64,000 nt of DNA from JAZKFT01 sp965246935 (lineage in GTDB: Bacteria > Bacteroidota > Bacteroidia > Chitinophagales > Chitinophagaceae): assembly GCA_965246935.1 (NCBI GenBank), contig CBDFGC010000025.1, positions 124,001 to 188,000 on the forward strand, read 5' to 3'. Position 1 is the stretch's first letter. Every line of letters begins with the position of its first letter. The notes below the pieces were generated by a model. That model made no database searches. It was given only the letters and a program-made list of their open reading frames with translations, and had not been told where the DNA came from. Shown one piece after another: positions 8,734 through 17,328 of the stretch. Both the position numbers and the translations under genes were made by a program.

Positions 8734-8917
8734 GATCACACCCTTGTAGTTTATCCGCCACGGCGGATCTGCGGCGGATCTGACCTACACCCGTTTGTGA
8801 TTATTGTTAAAGGCTGTTATTTTTAATACGAATAAATCTTAAAAATGTATTTAACTAAAATGACCCTGATACGTGTGGGTCAGATCCGCTGTGGCGGATA
8901 AACTACAAAGGTGTGAT
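8734..8917. repeat. Inverted-repeat element between the SDR and FAH-family genes
   Basis: A left arm at about 8734-8792 and a right arm at about 8872-8917 are reverse complements over some 45 bases, with an extra duplicated GCGGCGGATCTG block in the left arm. They flank about 80 bases of AT-rich DNA. Each arm contains the self-complementary core TCCGCCRYRGCGGA, also present at 22711-22724. This looks like a small non-autonomous (REPIN/MITE-like) element inside the operon; its right arm ends on the SDR stop codon. Confidence 0.7.
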
Positions 8918-9681
8918 TAGGAACTGAGCGTCATAAAGCCGCCGTCAATGGCATAATCGCTGCCGGTAATAAAGGCAGCTTCATCTGAACAGAGGTACAA
9001 AATAAGTGCTGCGATTTCTTCAGGCTTTCCCATGCGGCCAATTGGTTGTGATTGCGATAGTTTCTCAAATATCTCTACTTCCCGGCCTTCGTAGTTTTTA
9101 GTAATAAAACCATCCACAAAAGGGGTATGCACCCTGGCAGGCGAAATGCTGTTGCAGCGTATGTTTTGTTTGATGTAATCCTTTGCAACAGAAAGTGTCA
9201 TGGCATGTACAGCTCCTTTAGCCATAGAGTAAGCAAAGCGGTCGGCAATCCCTACATGTGCAGCAATACTGCCAACATTTACAATGGCGCCACCACCTTT
9301 TTGCAGCATCAGCGGCAATGCTTCATGCAGGCAGTTGTAAACGCCTTTTACATTTACCTGAAATACTTTTTCAAAATCTTCTTCGGTGGTCGTATCGGCC
9401 CGGCCCACATGGGCAATCCCGGCATTATTTACTAATATATCCACCTGGCCAATCTGTTGAAATACTTCCTGCACCTGTTCCTGCCTGCTTACATCACAAC
9501 CGTAAGCAAACCCTTTACCATTTTCGTTATTTATTTTTTCGAGTGTAGATGCAGCGTGGTTTTCGGTGATCTCAATGATATGTACTTCAGCTCCCTGTTT
9601 GGCAAACAATACGGCAACGGCCTGGCCGATACCGCTGCCGCCGCCGGTTATAATTGCTTTTTTGTTAGTTAGATGGAACAT
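8917..9681 (-). CDS. SDR family oxidoreductase (2-keto-3-deoxy-L-fuconate dehydrogenase-like)
   Basis: A classical short-chain dehydrogenase/reductase of about 254 residues using NAD(P)H. It shows the cofactor motif TGGGSGIG, the NNAG stretch in LVNNAGIAHVG, the catalytic Ser-Tyr-Lys set (VGSIAAH, then YSMAKGA) and the late ITGSDYAIDGGF segment. The start at ATG 9679-9681 puts the Rossmann strand immediately after the Met; an in-frame start at 9711 would add a ten-residue Phe-rich leader that looks non-native. It is the first gene of the minus-strand set SDR, FAH hydrolase, lactonase, which matches the later part of the non-phosphorylative L-fucose/L-rhamnose route. No dehydratase or transporter is nearby. 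Confidence 0.85.
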   Translation of the reverse strand: MFHLTNKKAIITGGGSGIGQAVAVLFAKQGAEVHIIEITENHAASTLEKINNENGKGFAYGCDVSRQEQVQEVFQQIGQVDILVNNAGIAHVGRADTTTEEDFEKVFQVNVKGVYNCLHEALPLMLQKGGGAIVNVGSIAAHVGIADRFAYSMAKGAVHAMTLSVAKDYIKQNIRCNSISPARVHTPFVDGFITKNYEGREVEIFEKLSQSQPIGRMGKPEEIAALILYLCSDEAAFITGSDYAIDGGFMTLSS

Positions 9682-9950
9682 AAGCCGGTTGAAATTGAAG
9701 AATGAAAACATTGGTTTCGGGCAGGTAAGATAATGCGTATGTATTATTTTAAACCCGGATTTGCCAACTTATTTTAGTACTATCAATACAATTGTTTCCG
9801 AAGTAACCAATACTCAATATTTCGAAATGACCTGCAGGTTAAACCGTCCGGTTATGTGGTGGGTTGTGTTCATTTTATCATAAGTGGATTCTTCCGCAAA
9901 ACGGAATATTACCGGCACGAAATTGTTAGTACTATTTAAAACCATTTAAC

Positions 9951-10475
9951 ATGATACCAATACCCGGCCAGCACGGCGATACTTTATCATCTGCAAAAAA
10001 TGTAAGCGATCTTGTTGATTCTGAAAGAGATCGGGAGCGTTTGCAACACGAAGAAACAACGATTGATTTGCCGGATGTAAGCGATATACCCGGGCAGGAA
10101 AATATTACCGTAGCACCCCTGGGCGAATTGGCAGATACCACCATTAGCAGTGATGATGAGGAGGGAGCCAGCCTGTTTGATAAAGATGAACCAAGCGATA
10201 GTGACGTAACGCCTGAAGAAATAGAAGACCTGCGCCGCAGTGCGGAAATATATTCTACGCAGGATGAAGAGATTTTGCAACGCTCAGGTCTGGATGATAC
10301 CGATTTGGATGGCGACCCGTTGAACGAAAAAAGCCTGGGCAATAGTAAATCGGGCGGCGACCTGGATGTACCCGGCAGCGAAGACGATGATGCAGATGAA
10401 GAAATAGGAGAGGAAGATGAGGAAAATAATGACTATAGCCTGGATGAAGACGAAGAACAAGCGGAGACAACGTAG
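9951..10475 (+). CDS. Conserved-type acidic hypothetical protein
   Basis: A 174-residue, strongly acidic protein that I do not recognise. It has no signal peptide or membrane segment; it opens MIPIPGQHGDTLSS and becomes a low-complexity Asp/Glu-rich tail after about residue 140. Such composition suggests an unstructured cytoplasmic protein. Support for coding comes from an ATG start, consistent codon phase and lack of stops over 525 bases; the antisense frames here are shadows. A palindromic repeat arm begins 12 bases after the stop. Confidence 0.6.
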   Translation: MIPIPGQHGDTLSSAKNVSDLVDSERDRERLQHEETTIDLPDVSDIPGQENITVAPLGELADTTISSDDEEGASLFDKDEPSDSDVTPEEIEDLRRSAEIYSTQDEEILQRSGLDDTDLDGDPLNEKSLGNSKSGGDLDVPGSEDDDADEEIGEEDEENNDYSLDEDEEQAETT

Positions 10476-10486
10476 AGAGATTTATG

Positions 10487-10580
10487 CCCTCACCCCCCGG
10501 CCCCTCTCCACAGGTGGAGAGGGGTGCCTCTGTGCAGTTTTACAATTTATTCGCATGACAGTGGGTTCTTGCTGATTCTA
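10487..10580. repeat. Solo arm of the CTC-type palindromic element
   Basis: A palindrome (CCCCTCTCCAC at 10501-10511 with GTGGAGAGGGG at 10514-10524) is preceded by CCCTCACCCCCCGG and followed by GTGCCTCTGTG and, further on, TGACAGTGGGTTC. The same order of blocks occurs in the full elements at 56662-56936 and 61653-61901, but the second arm is missing here. The rest of the stretch up to 10744 is AT-rich with no gene I can support. Confidence 0.7.
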
Positions 10581-10744
10581 TCTTCAAAACAAATTTTTAA
10601 TCCATTGCTAACCCATTACTTGTTTAAAAGTAAAATAGTTATTGATCTTTCTAAAACAAAGTATAGACTTTTTAATTACCCGTGTTATTGGAAACTAAGT
10701 CTCTTATTTGTCAATGCTATTATGGCTTAAGGTTAAGTACTTTC

Positions 10745-11374
10745 TTAGTCCATATATATGACTCGTTTGCTCTGATGTTCCACATTTGGATAAGGGTATC
10801 GTTCGATCAGGTCAATTATTTCAAAACCTGCTTCTGCTAATAAATTTTTGATAATGGCTGTTTCAAAAAAGTGAAAATCAATATTTACCGGGTGTTCCAG
10901 AAAAGTATCCAGGTGAATGATCTGGTCACCAATATGAAAAGAAAAAAGGAACGCTCCATCACTTATTAATACGCTGTTTATTTCTGTAAATGCTTTTTTA
11001 ACTTGTTCGTAGTCGAAATGAACGATTGAATAAAAGGCAACGGCGGAACCGAAATACTGATCGGGATAGGGTAATAATAACATGTCGGCTACTTCGAATG
11101 TTAGTTGTGGATTTGTGTGTTTGGCAACCCTGATCATTTCTTCCGACAGGTCGGTACCAATGAGGTCGGTAAAGCCGCAACCAGCTACATATTTAGTGGT
11201 TTGTCCCGGTCCGCAACCCAAATCAATCAGCTTTCCTTTTGATTTATTTTCAGCGGCAAACGCATTCAATATAATGCGGTCGAAGTGCTTGTGACTCAAT
11301 TCATCAATAAATTGAATGGCGTAATTTTCCGCTGTTTTATTGTAACAGTCAATGATATTGTTTTGGGATTGCAT
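10745..11374 (-). CDS. Class I SAM-dependent methyltransferase
   Basis: A Rossmann-fold methyltransferase of about 209 residues. The SAM-binding motif I reads LIDLGCGPGQTT, followed by an acidic residue in DLIGTDLSEEMI and a motif near VADMLLLPYPDQYF, as in the methyltransferase-11/25 families. The substrate cannot be inferred. The ATG at 11372-11374 is preferred over a TTG at 11398 that sits just before the neighbouring stop. It lies 27 bases downstream of the VOC-family gene on the same strand, so the two may be co-transcribed. Confidence 0.82.
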   Translation of the reverse strand: MQSQNNIIDCYNKTAENYAIQFIDELSHKHFDRIILNAFAAENKSKGKLIDLGCGPGQTTKYVAGCGFTDLIGTDLSEEMIRVAKHTNPQLTFEVADMLLLPYPDQYFGSAVAFYSIVHFDYEQVKKAFTEINSVLISDGAFLFSFHIGDQIIHLDTFLEHPVNIDFHFFETAIIKNLLAEAGFEIIDLIERYPYPNVEHQSKRVIYMD

Positions 11375-11401
11375 CGTTGGTTTTACCTTTACAAACAAAA
11401 A

Positions 11402-11806
11402 TTAGTCGACCCATTTTGTCGTTACTTCCAGCCTGTTATTGTCGGGGTCAAGTGTTTCAAATTCATAGTATCCATCACCTGTTTTTCGGGGCCCGCTTAG
11501 AATGGTAAAACCGGCTGATTGTAATTGTTTGGCTTTTTCATCTACTTGTTCTTTTGTATTCACGCCAAAAGCCAGGTGAATAATACCGGCATGTTGAGCC
11601 ATCACCGTATCGTTGGCATTGGCGGGTACATCCGGCTTTGTCATAATTTCCAGCCTTGCTCCTGATGTAAAAGAGAGAAAGTAGCTGTGAAATTTATTTT
11701 TTTCATTGGTGTATTTGTTGTTCGGTGTTCCTTCAAAATATTTCATGTAATAATCTTTCATTTCTTCTAACTGATTCGTCCAAATGGCAACGTGTTCTAA
11801 AATCAT
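11402..11806 (-). CDS. VOC (glyoxalase/bleomycin resistance) family protein
   Basis: A small metalloprotein of the vicinal-oxygen-chelate fold, about 134 residues. It opens MILEHVAIWTNQLE, with His in the first beta strand, has a central HLAFGV strand and ends with YYEFETLDPDNNRLEV, where a Glu ligand is expected. These positions match the two beta-alpha-beta-beta-beta halves of the family. The activity (lyase, dioxygenase or binding protein) cannot be told. The ATG at 11804-11806 is chosen over an earlier in-frame start. The 215 bases upstream (11831-12045) hold no recognisable feature. Confidence 0.8.
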   Translation of the reverse strand: MILEHVAIWTNQLEEMKDYYMKYFEGTPNNKYTNEKNKFHSYFLSFTSGARLEIMTKPDVPANANDTVMAQHAGIIHLAFGVNTKEQVDEKAKQLQSAGFTILSGPRKTGDGYYEFETLDPDNNRLEVTTKWVD

Positions 11807-12045
11807 AATAGTTTTAATATTGAAAGACAATCCATTTAGAGTATTGCTGTTAAGGGCTTGACGATGTGTTGGCGTTCATTGTTCGTCACGCCCGGTAACC
11901 AAAGCCGAATAGAATTACTAATGATGAAGATAACAACTAAAGCCAAATAGAATTACGTCTGCCCGATATTAGTTGATAGTGGTACAAAAGCCGATTGTTA
12001 TTCCGTCAGCCAGGCTTTTGCAAATACCTTTGTTGGTAATAGTTT

Positions 12046-12682
12046 TTAATCGTCCAAATAGAAAAAGGACGCCTTAAAAACATTATAAGATGAAACAATG
12101 GCAAGAGCAAAAATTATTATAATTAAAACGTTTAAATTACTATCACCTTTATTTCTAATTAATAGATTTATTTGTGTTGTTATGAGATATGGAATTCCAA
12201 TAAATAACAATAAAAAATGAAAGTTAAATAGTACTTCCCAATCATTACTTAATTGTACGGCCACTCTTTTTAACAAAGACAGATGTCCTTTAAAGTAATG
12301 TTCAAGTGAAAAAAAACTCCATGAGCCAAATAAATATAATCTACAGCTCCAAGTGAATAGATTAAAATGAAAAATTTAATTTTTTTTGTCCAATGGTATG
12401 TTGTTTTGATTTAATAGAAAGCATAAGGAGAATAAAAGCAATAACCACTGAAATATAACCAATAAATAAGATAGGAATTCGAAAGTTAATGTATTGTATA
12501 GTGGAACCTTTGTCGTCATATGGATATGGAAAATGTCTTAACGCAAATGGCACTCCTAATATTAAAATTATAGAAAGAAGGAGCAGTACCCTATTGTATG
12601 ACGTTAACAAATAAGCTTTTACAAAATTACGCACAGTTTGGAGATAGCTAACCATCCCAAATAAAAGCGAATGCAACTGCAT
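12046..12682 (-). CDS. Hypothetical membrane protein, split by a one-base frameshift
   Basis: Two minus-strand frames (12362-12682 and 12046-12276) appear to be one protein of about 211 residues. The first frame ends KKLNFSF and stops, but omitting one base from the five-base run at 12370-12374 lets translation continue as KLNFHFNLFTWSCRLYLFG and run without stops into the second frame. Four hydrophobic segments are visible: near VLLLLSIILILGVPF, ILFIGYISVVIAFILLML, FLLLFIGIPYLI and LNVLIIIIFALAIV. I do not recognise the family. The region is more AT-rich than its neighbours. The start could be 12682 or 12655. Either a decaying gene or a base-calling error is possible. Confidence 0.5.
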
Positions 12683-12775
12683 TGGTTTTCAAATGTTCTT
12701 GATTCGCTTTGCAGGATAGAAGAAAATCGTCTATTTTTTTACGTATAAAAAATATGTTTAAACGGCCATATTTCC

Positions 12776-14164
12776 TTACAACATCTTCAAATACTCAATC
12801 ACCGCTTTTCGTTCTGCATCGGTTAAATGATCGCCGAAAGTATGGCCGCCATTGCCATAGCCTTTTTGTGTTGTATTGTAGGTGCTACGGGTGTATTGCT
12901 TGTCAGCCGTAGTGTATTTCCAGCCAACGTTGTCATAATCATATTCCGGTTGATCGAAATTGCGGCTCCAGAAGGTGGGCCGGGTTTTACTATTCAGCAG
13001 TGTTTCCAGGTTGGGCACACTGGCATTGTGCAGGTAAGGAGCAGTACACCAAACGCCATCTAAAGGCGGGGCGATGTATCCTTTAAATGGTATCAGTGCA
13101 GCAGGCCTTTTGCCTGTTGTAAACCAGCTTTTGCCAAACCAATCCAGGAAATTTTTACTGCTGAAATTGTTGCTGACCAAAGTTGAATCTGTTTGCACAA
13201 TCCGGGTGGGTATCAGCAGGTTCGGGTAGCTTTCATTTTGCCCGTACGTACCATGGCAATGGCTACAATTTTCGGTAAACAATGCTTTGCCCTGTGCGGC
13301 TAATCTTTCATTAATAGCCTGCGGATATTTGGGTGCTTTCAGCGAATATAAATAGGCCAGTACGTTATCAAAATGTGTCAACACTTCAGCGCTTTCCGAT
13401 GTATCCTTTACTGTCAGCAGGTTAGTAGCCATTAGAAATCTTGAAAAATCACCGCGGCCGAAGCCATTGTAAAACATGGCATTTTTCTTTTTCAGCAACC
13501 ACCAGGCCGGCACATCTGTGGGTATTACTTCGTCCGGTATTTTAATGGTTTCCTTGTCCATCCATTCAAAAGTGGCCGGGTTACGATGCGATGCCAATAC
13601 GGCTGTCAGCCGGTCAGCTACGTTTACGCCTTTGCTATTGGCTACCATATATGGCTGCGAGGCCTTGCCCGCTTTTAAGAATGCTGCTGCGGCCTCTTGT
13701 TCCTTATCGCTGGCCATAAACTGGATGGCCATTTCCATCATTTTTACGGTAGCATCCTGTGGCATGGTGTAATCACTCAGGCTGTTGCCCATGCCTACTA
13801 CGAGGCTGTCGCCAAATTTTTGTGCATGGCAGTACAAGCAATTCGGCGCTACTACTTTTACGCCATTGGGCGCTGTCAGTGCAGTAAAGTTGTAAGGAAT
13901 ATTTTCGTTGATGCCGGTGCGGTGCAGGTAGTTTTCTTTTTCTTTCAGTCCGCTTTTTTTAAATAGAGAGTAAGGCAGTCCGCTTTTTAAATAATCACCG
14001 GAAACTAAATACCAGTAGCCGGTATCGGCATTGCCGGGGTATTGCTGTTGGGCAGGTATGGCGTAAGGCTTCTCATTATCCGTTGCCACCATTGCTTTGC
14101 GTTGAAAGCAGGAAGCTGCAATTACCACTATTACCAGTGTAAGGAAGGTTAGGTATTTTTTCAT
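12776..14164 (-). CDS. Di-haem c-type cytochrome lipoprotein
   Basis: A 462-residue exported protein with two haem c attachment sites, CLYCH near residue 108 and CSHCH near residue 300, so haem is attached covalently outside the cytoplasm. The N-terminus has a signal peptide ending in the lipobox IAASC with Cys19 lipidated. The C-terminal segment GYIAPPLDGVWCTAPYLHN followed by ASVPNLETLL resembles the distal domain of di-haem peroxidase/RoxA-like cytochromes, where a C-terminal domain docks the second haem. A peroxidase or oxygenase role is possible but unproven. No electron-transfer partner gene adjoins it. Confidence 0.82.
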   Translation of the reverse strand: MKKYLTFLTLVIVVIAASCFQRKAMVATDNEKPYAIPAQQQYPGNADTGYWYLVSGDYLKSGLPYSLFKKSGLKEKENYLHRTGINENIPYNFTALTAPNGVKVVAPNCLYCHAQKFGDSLVVGMGNSLSDYTMPQDATVKMMEMAIQFMASDKEQEAAAAFLKAGKASQPYMVANSKGVNVADRLTAVLASHRNPATFEWMDKETIKIPDEVIPTDVPAWWLLKKKNAMFYNGFGRGDFSRFLMATNLLTVKDTSESAEVLTHFDNVLAYLYSLKAPKYPQAINERLAAQGKALFTENCSHCHGTYGQNESYPNLLIPTRIVQTDSTLVSNNFSSKNFLDWFGKSWFTTGKRPAALIPFKGYIAPPLDGVWCTAPYLHNASVPNLETLLNSKTRPTFWSRNFDQPEYDYDNVGWKYTTADKQYTRSTYNTTQKGYGNGGHTFGDHLTDAERKAVIEYLKML

Positions 14165-14260
14165 GGTTACTCAGTTTGGCAGGTGTGGAAATGCTTGTTT
14201 CAAAGTTGAGTAGTTATAACCGGCTTAGGCTGCTTATGGTTTTGTGAAAAATACATTTTT

Positions 14261-14397
14261 ACCACATAGGTACATAAGGCACATAGGAATACAAAGAACT
14301 TGAAGTAACCTTTTTTAAACATATTTTGTACAAAGCGGCATTGTGTTTTACAGGGAATGTATTTCTGTATTCTATGTGCCCTATGTGCATATGTGGT
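14261..14397. repeat. ACCACATAGG-type inverted-repeat element, copy 1
   Basis: Left arm 14261-14294 begins ACCACATAGG and right arm 14366-14397 ends CATATGTGGT; they are imperfect reverse complements over about 32 bases around 71 bases of unique sequence. A second copy with the same arms lies at 49707-49978. It fills the gap upstream of the cytochrome gene and ends just beside the stop codon of the ATP-grasp-like gene. Confidence 0.75.
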
Positions 14398-14413
14398 TCA
14401 TTTCCCTTTATCC

Positions 14414-15607
14414 CTAATCTTTCTCAAAATACGCCAGTGTGCCGCCCACCCATTCCCTGTCTGCATTGTAGCGTACGCCAATCATTTTGCCTTTGCTCAG
14501 CCGGGCCAGGTTTTGCGTGGGAATAGGCCGGGCCTGCCCTTCTTTCCAGAAATAAAAAATACGGATCTCCGCTTTGGCAGGTACATCCGGCGTATGGATG
14601 ATGTCGGCATATTTTACTTTCCGTTGCAATATCCAGTTTTCCGGGTCTTTAATATTTGTAATGTCTTTAGGCTCAATATCAATTACTACGCCCTGGCCGG
14701 CAAACGAGAACAATGGTTTCAACACAAAATTTTCCAGGTCGGCAGGCATTTCTTTTACGTCGCTTAAAAAACGGGTTTCCGGCACATACGGGCTATTAAT
14801 AAATGGCAGGGTGTATTTACTGATGCGGTAAAACCAGGCCGGGTGCGGGCACCATTCCACAAACCAGTCTTTGGTAATGTCAATGGTTTCTTCAGGCAAC
14901 TGTTGTTGTTGCAGGTCATCAAAAATGAGACGGTTGTAAATGCGGTGTATATCAATTCGTTGGCCGTCTTTTTCGTAATAGAGCCGGTTACCATCGCCTT
15001 TTAGTTTGGTTAGGCAAACCGTTTCGATGCCCACATAATCTTTGGTGCAGCGGAAATCAATCCTTGTTTTTTGTTCATCGGGATAAATCTCCAGCAGGAT
15101 CACATTCTCCGGTTGGTGATGGCCTAAAATCACTTCTTTCAATAGGGCAATATAGCTTTCCTTGTTCAGGCCGCTCAGGTAGCTATCATAGTTTTCAGGT
15201 ATATCAAAAAATTTGTTCGTAATTTCTGTATGCAGTATCTGGTAAGCAAACAGAGTCGGGAATCCCTGCATTTCAATCAGTTGCGGTGTATATCCGCCAT
15301 TCCCATCTTCGCAAATACCAAAGTCAAAAGCAATACAATGGGCGTAGTTGTTTTCATTCGGAACTTTTGCATTATCCGGAATAGCACGGTCTGTCAGTTC
15401 TTTAAAATTCGGCTGCACAATAATATCTACAATGCTTTCGCAGGCATCCAGTATTTTCTGTTTGAATGCCTTGTCTACAAACACAGGCGTTTCGGCTACC
15501 CGGAATACCAGGTCACCGGGATGTACATTTAACAGCTCCTGTAAATAGGTCTCATATTTTTCCGGCGTAAAAGCTGCATTAAAAGCGGTTCGGATAGCAG
15601 GTACCAT
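14414..15607 (-). CDS. ATP-grasp-like protein of unknown function
   Basis: A 397-residue cytoplasmic protein I assign only to a fold class. The C-terminal half contains FVLKPLFSFAGQGVVID, like the lysine-plus-glycine-rich loop of ATP-grasp enzymes, then WILQRKVKYADI and KAEIRIFYFW, equivalent to the strands contributing the adenine-binding and metal-binding residues. The N-terminal half includes IAFDFGICEDGNGGYTPQLIE, a substrate-binding-like segment. ATP-grasp enzymes join a carboxylate to an amine or thiol; no substrate is evident. It precedes the cytochrome gene on the same strand but a repeat element separates them. The 213-base gap before it (15608-15820) contains only short repeat-like sequence. 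Confidence 0.55.
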   Translation of the reverse strand: MVPAIRTAFNAAFTPEKYETYLQELLNVHPGDLVFRVAETPVFVDKAFKQKILDACESIVDIIVQPNFKELTDRAIPDNAKVPNENNYAHCIAFDFGICEDGNGGYTPQLIEMQGFPTLFAYQILHTEITNKFFDIPENYDSYLSGLNKESYIALLKEVILGHHQPENVILLEIYPDEQKTRIDFRCTKDYVGIETVCLTKLKGDGNRLYYEKDGQRIDIHRIYNRLIFDDLQQQQLPEETIDITKDWFVEWCPHPAWFYRISKYTLPFINSPYVPETRFLSDVKEMPADLENFVLKPLFSFAGQGVVIDIEPKDITNIKDPENWILQRKVKYADIIHTPDVPAKAEIRIFYFWKEGQARPIPTQNLARLSKGKMIGVRYNADREWVGGTLAYFEKD

Positions 15608-15820
15608 ACGGTTTTATTTTGCGTTGAAAATTACAATATGAGCAGCTAATTATTGGAGGTAATTTTTTTAGGTAGGAGAATAAAATAGACGGTATAAATG
15701 CGGCTGGTAATACACTTGATGAAACAAAGCTCTGACAGGAATGAAAGAGGTAAGAACTTGTTGCCTGACACTTGCTCCTTGAATCCTGATTGCTGTTTCC
15801 TGATAGCTGTTTTCTGCTTC

Positions 15821-16657
15821 TCAATTGGCCTGCTGCAAACTATCAATCTTTATTTTGGCATCGGTAAAACTCCGGTCGAGGCCATAGGCCATTTCATAAT
15901 TTTTTAAAGCCTCAGGTTCATTATGCAATAATTCATTGCATTTTCCAATCCAGTAATAGGCATCCGGATAGGAGGGATTTGCGAGTTGCAATTGCTGAAA
16001 GGTAGTGAGTGCTTTTGCGTATTGACCGGCTTCATACCAGGTTATTCCTTTTTCTAAATAAGCTTCCCAAAAACTAACCCGGTGCGAAATGGCCCGGTCG
16101 TAACTAACAATAGCGGAATCATAATTTTTGATACGGCTGTAATACACACCCTGTATAAAATAAGCGTTGGAACGGGTTTCCGCTATCGGGTACGCTTCCA
16201 TAATATGCTCACTTAATTCCAGGCTTTCACTACGCCCCGCTTCGGCTTGGGCATTGGCCAGGTTTAGTAACACCTGCTCATCATCCGGAAATCTTTGTAA
16301 AAATTTTTTGTACGCATAAATAGCAGCATCGTATTGTCCCGCCCTGCGCAACAGATCTCCTTTATCCATCCAAAAAGAAAAATTATCTTCCGGGTTTCTT
16401 TGCAGTAGCGTATCGCACCAGGCCACAGCAGCGGTATAATTCCGTTGCCGGTCGTATTCCTCAATTAATTTGTCGTATAATGGCGTAGAATCCGGATACG
16501 CTTTTATTACTCCTTTTAGTGCAACAATAGCCGGACTTTCAGGTACCGGCCCACCGGTATGCGTAACCGGAGCAGGCAGGTTGTGGCAGGCGGTAAATGT
16601 AAACACTGCTACACTGGCCGTTGCAGGAAGCCAATATTGCGTCATCCTTTTCATCAT
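15821..16657 (-). CDS. TPR-repeat lipoprotein
   Basis: A 278-residue exported protein with a lipobox ending TFTAC (Cys about residue 24) and roughly five tetratricopeptide repeats from about residue 55 to 270, recognisable from repeated W/Y-A-x-Y and A-x-x-x-Y patterns such as QYDAAIYAYKKFLQRFP and NYDSAIVSYDRAI. TPR lipoproteins of this kind serve as protein-binding scaffolds in the cell envelope; the partner is unknown. Confidence 0.8.
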   Translation of the reverse strand: MMKRMTQYWLPATASVAVFTFTACHNLPAPVTHTGGPVPESPAIVALKGVIKAYPDSTPLYDKLIEEYDRQRNYTAAVAWCDTLLQRNPEDNFSFWMDKGDLLRRAGQYDAAIYAYKKFLQRFPDDEQVLLNLANAQAEAGRSESLELSEHIMEAYPIAETRSNAYFIQGVYYSRIKNYDSAIVSYDRAISHRVSFWEAYLEKGITWYEAGQYAKALTTFQQLQLANPSYPDAYYWIGKCNELLHNEPEALKNYEMAYGLDRSFTDAKIKIDSLQQAN

Positions 16658-16765
16658 CCTGCAAAATTAGCTTTATCGCCATCATTACCCCAAAACCGGC
16701 AGATAATATTTGTATGTAGGAAAAAAACGATAGTAAGTTTACGTATTTACCGGGTCATGATAGAT

Positions 16766-17311
16766 TCAATCACCTTCATATTGTGTTGCCTCTATAGCAG
16801 TTATAATATTATTATCCAGGTGAAATATCAGCACTTTTGGGCTTTCATTATCGTATAGCGTAACAGTGCTCCGTTTAGGATTTGGTTTGCTATCCATCGT
16901 CCACTCCGGCGATATATCCAGGCGATATAGCTCATACGTTTTTACAATCTTTATTTTATCGTCGCCAATACCAATGCCTGATTTTGTTTTTAGCTGCGGG
17001 TAGCTGCTGGTTACGCTATAAATTCCTAATTTCTGTGCTGTGTCATTTCCAAAATAACTGCGGCTGAATACCAGTTGCAGTTTCATTTCTTTATAGGTGC
17101 ATATCACCGTATCCATTTCGTAGCTATCGGTAACGGAAGATTTAGGAAGTTTTAGTTTTAGGTTTAATAGTTTCTCGGTGGCAGCCCTACCTAAGCCTAC
17201 TTTAAAAGGCCCGATGCCACCGGTAGATACCTGGTAGTCGGGCACAGCAGTTTGTGCATTAATAATATTTGCAATGAATGCCAGACCAATGAAAAGAGTA
17301 GAAGGTTTCAT
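16766..17311 (-). CDS. Secreted hypothetical protein
   Basis: A protein of about 181 residues from ATG 17309-17311, with a signal peptide (MKPSTLFIGLAFIANIINAQ) that would be cut after Ala-Gln. The mature part is beta-rich with a GGIGPFKVGLGRAATEKLL opening similar in feel to small periplasmic proteins. I recognise no family. It starts 17 bases after the nuoN stop, so it may be transcribed from the complex I operon. Confidence 0.6.
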   Translation of the reverse strand: MKPSTLFIGLAFIANIINAQTAVPDYQVSTGGIGPFKVGLGRAATEKLLNLKLKLPKSSVTDSYEMDTVICTYKEMKLQLVFSRSYFGNDTAQKLGIYSVTSSYPQLKTKSGIGIGDDKIKIVKTYELYRLDISPEWTMDSKPNPKRSTVTLYDNESPKVLIFHLDNNIITAIEATQYEGD

Positions 17312-17328
17312 TTCTAAAAAATGAGTTC

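Noticed and set aside
8720..8761. Longer N-terminus for the FAH-family enzyme
   Set aside because: The extra 14 residues are encoded by the arm of an inverted repeat and precede a normal family start.
10524..10730. Small plus-strand frame after the acidic protein gene
   Set aside because: It begins in a palindromic repeat, has no recognisable features, and its composition follows the AT-rich non-coding DNA.
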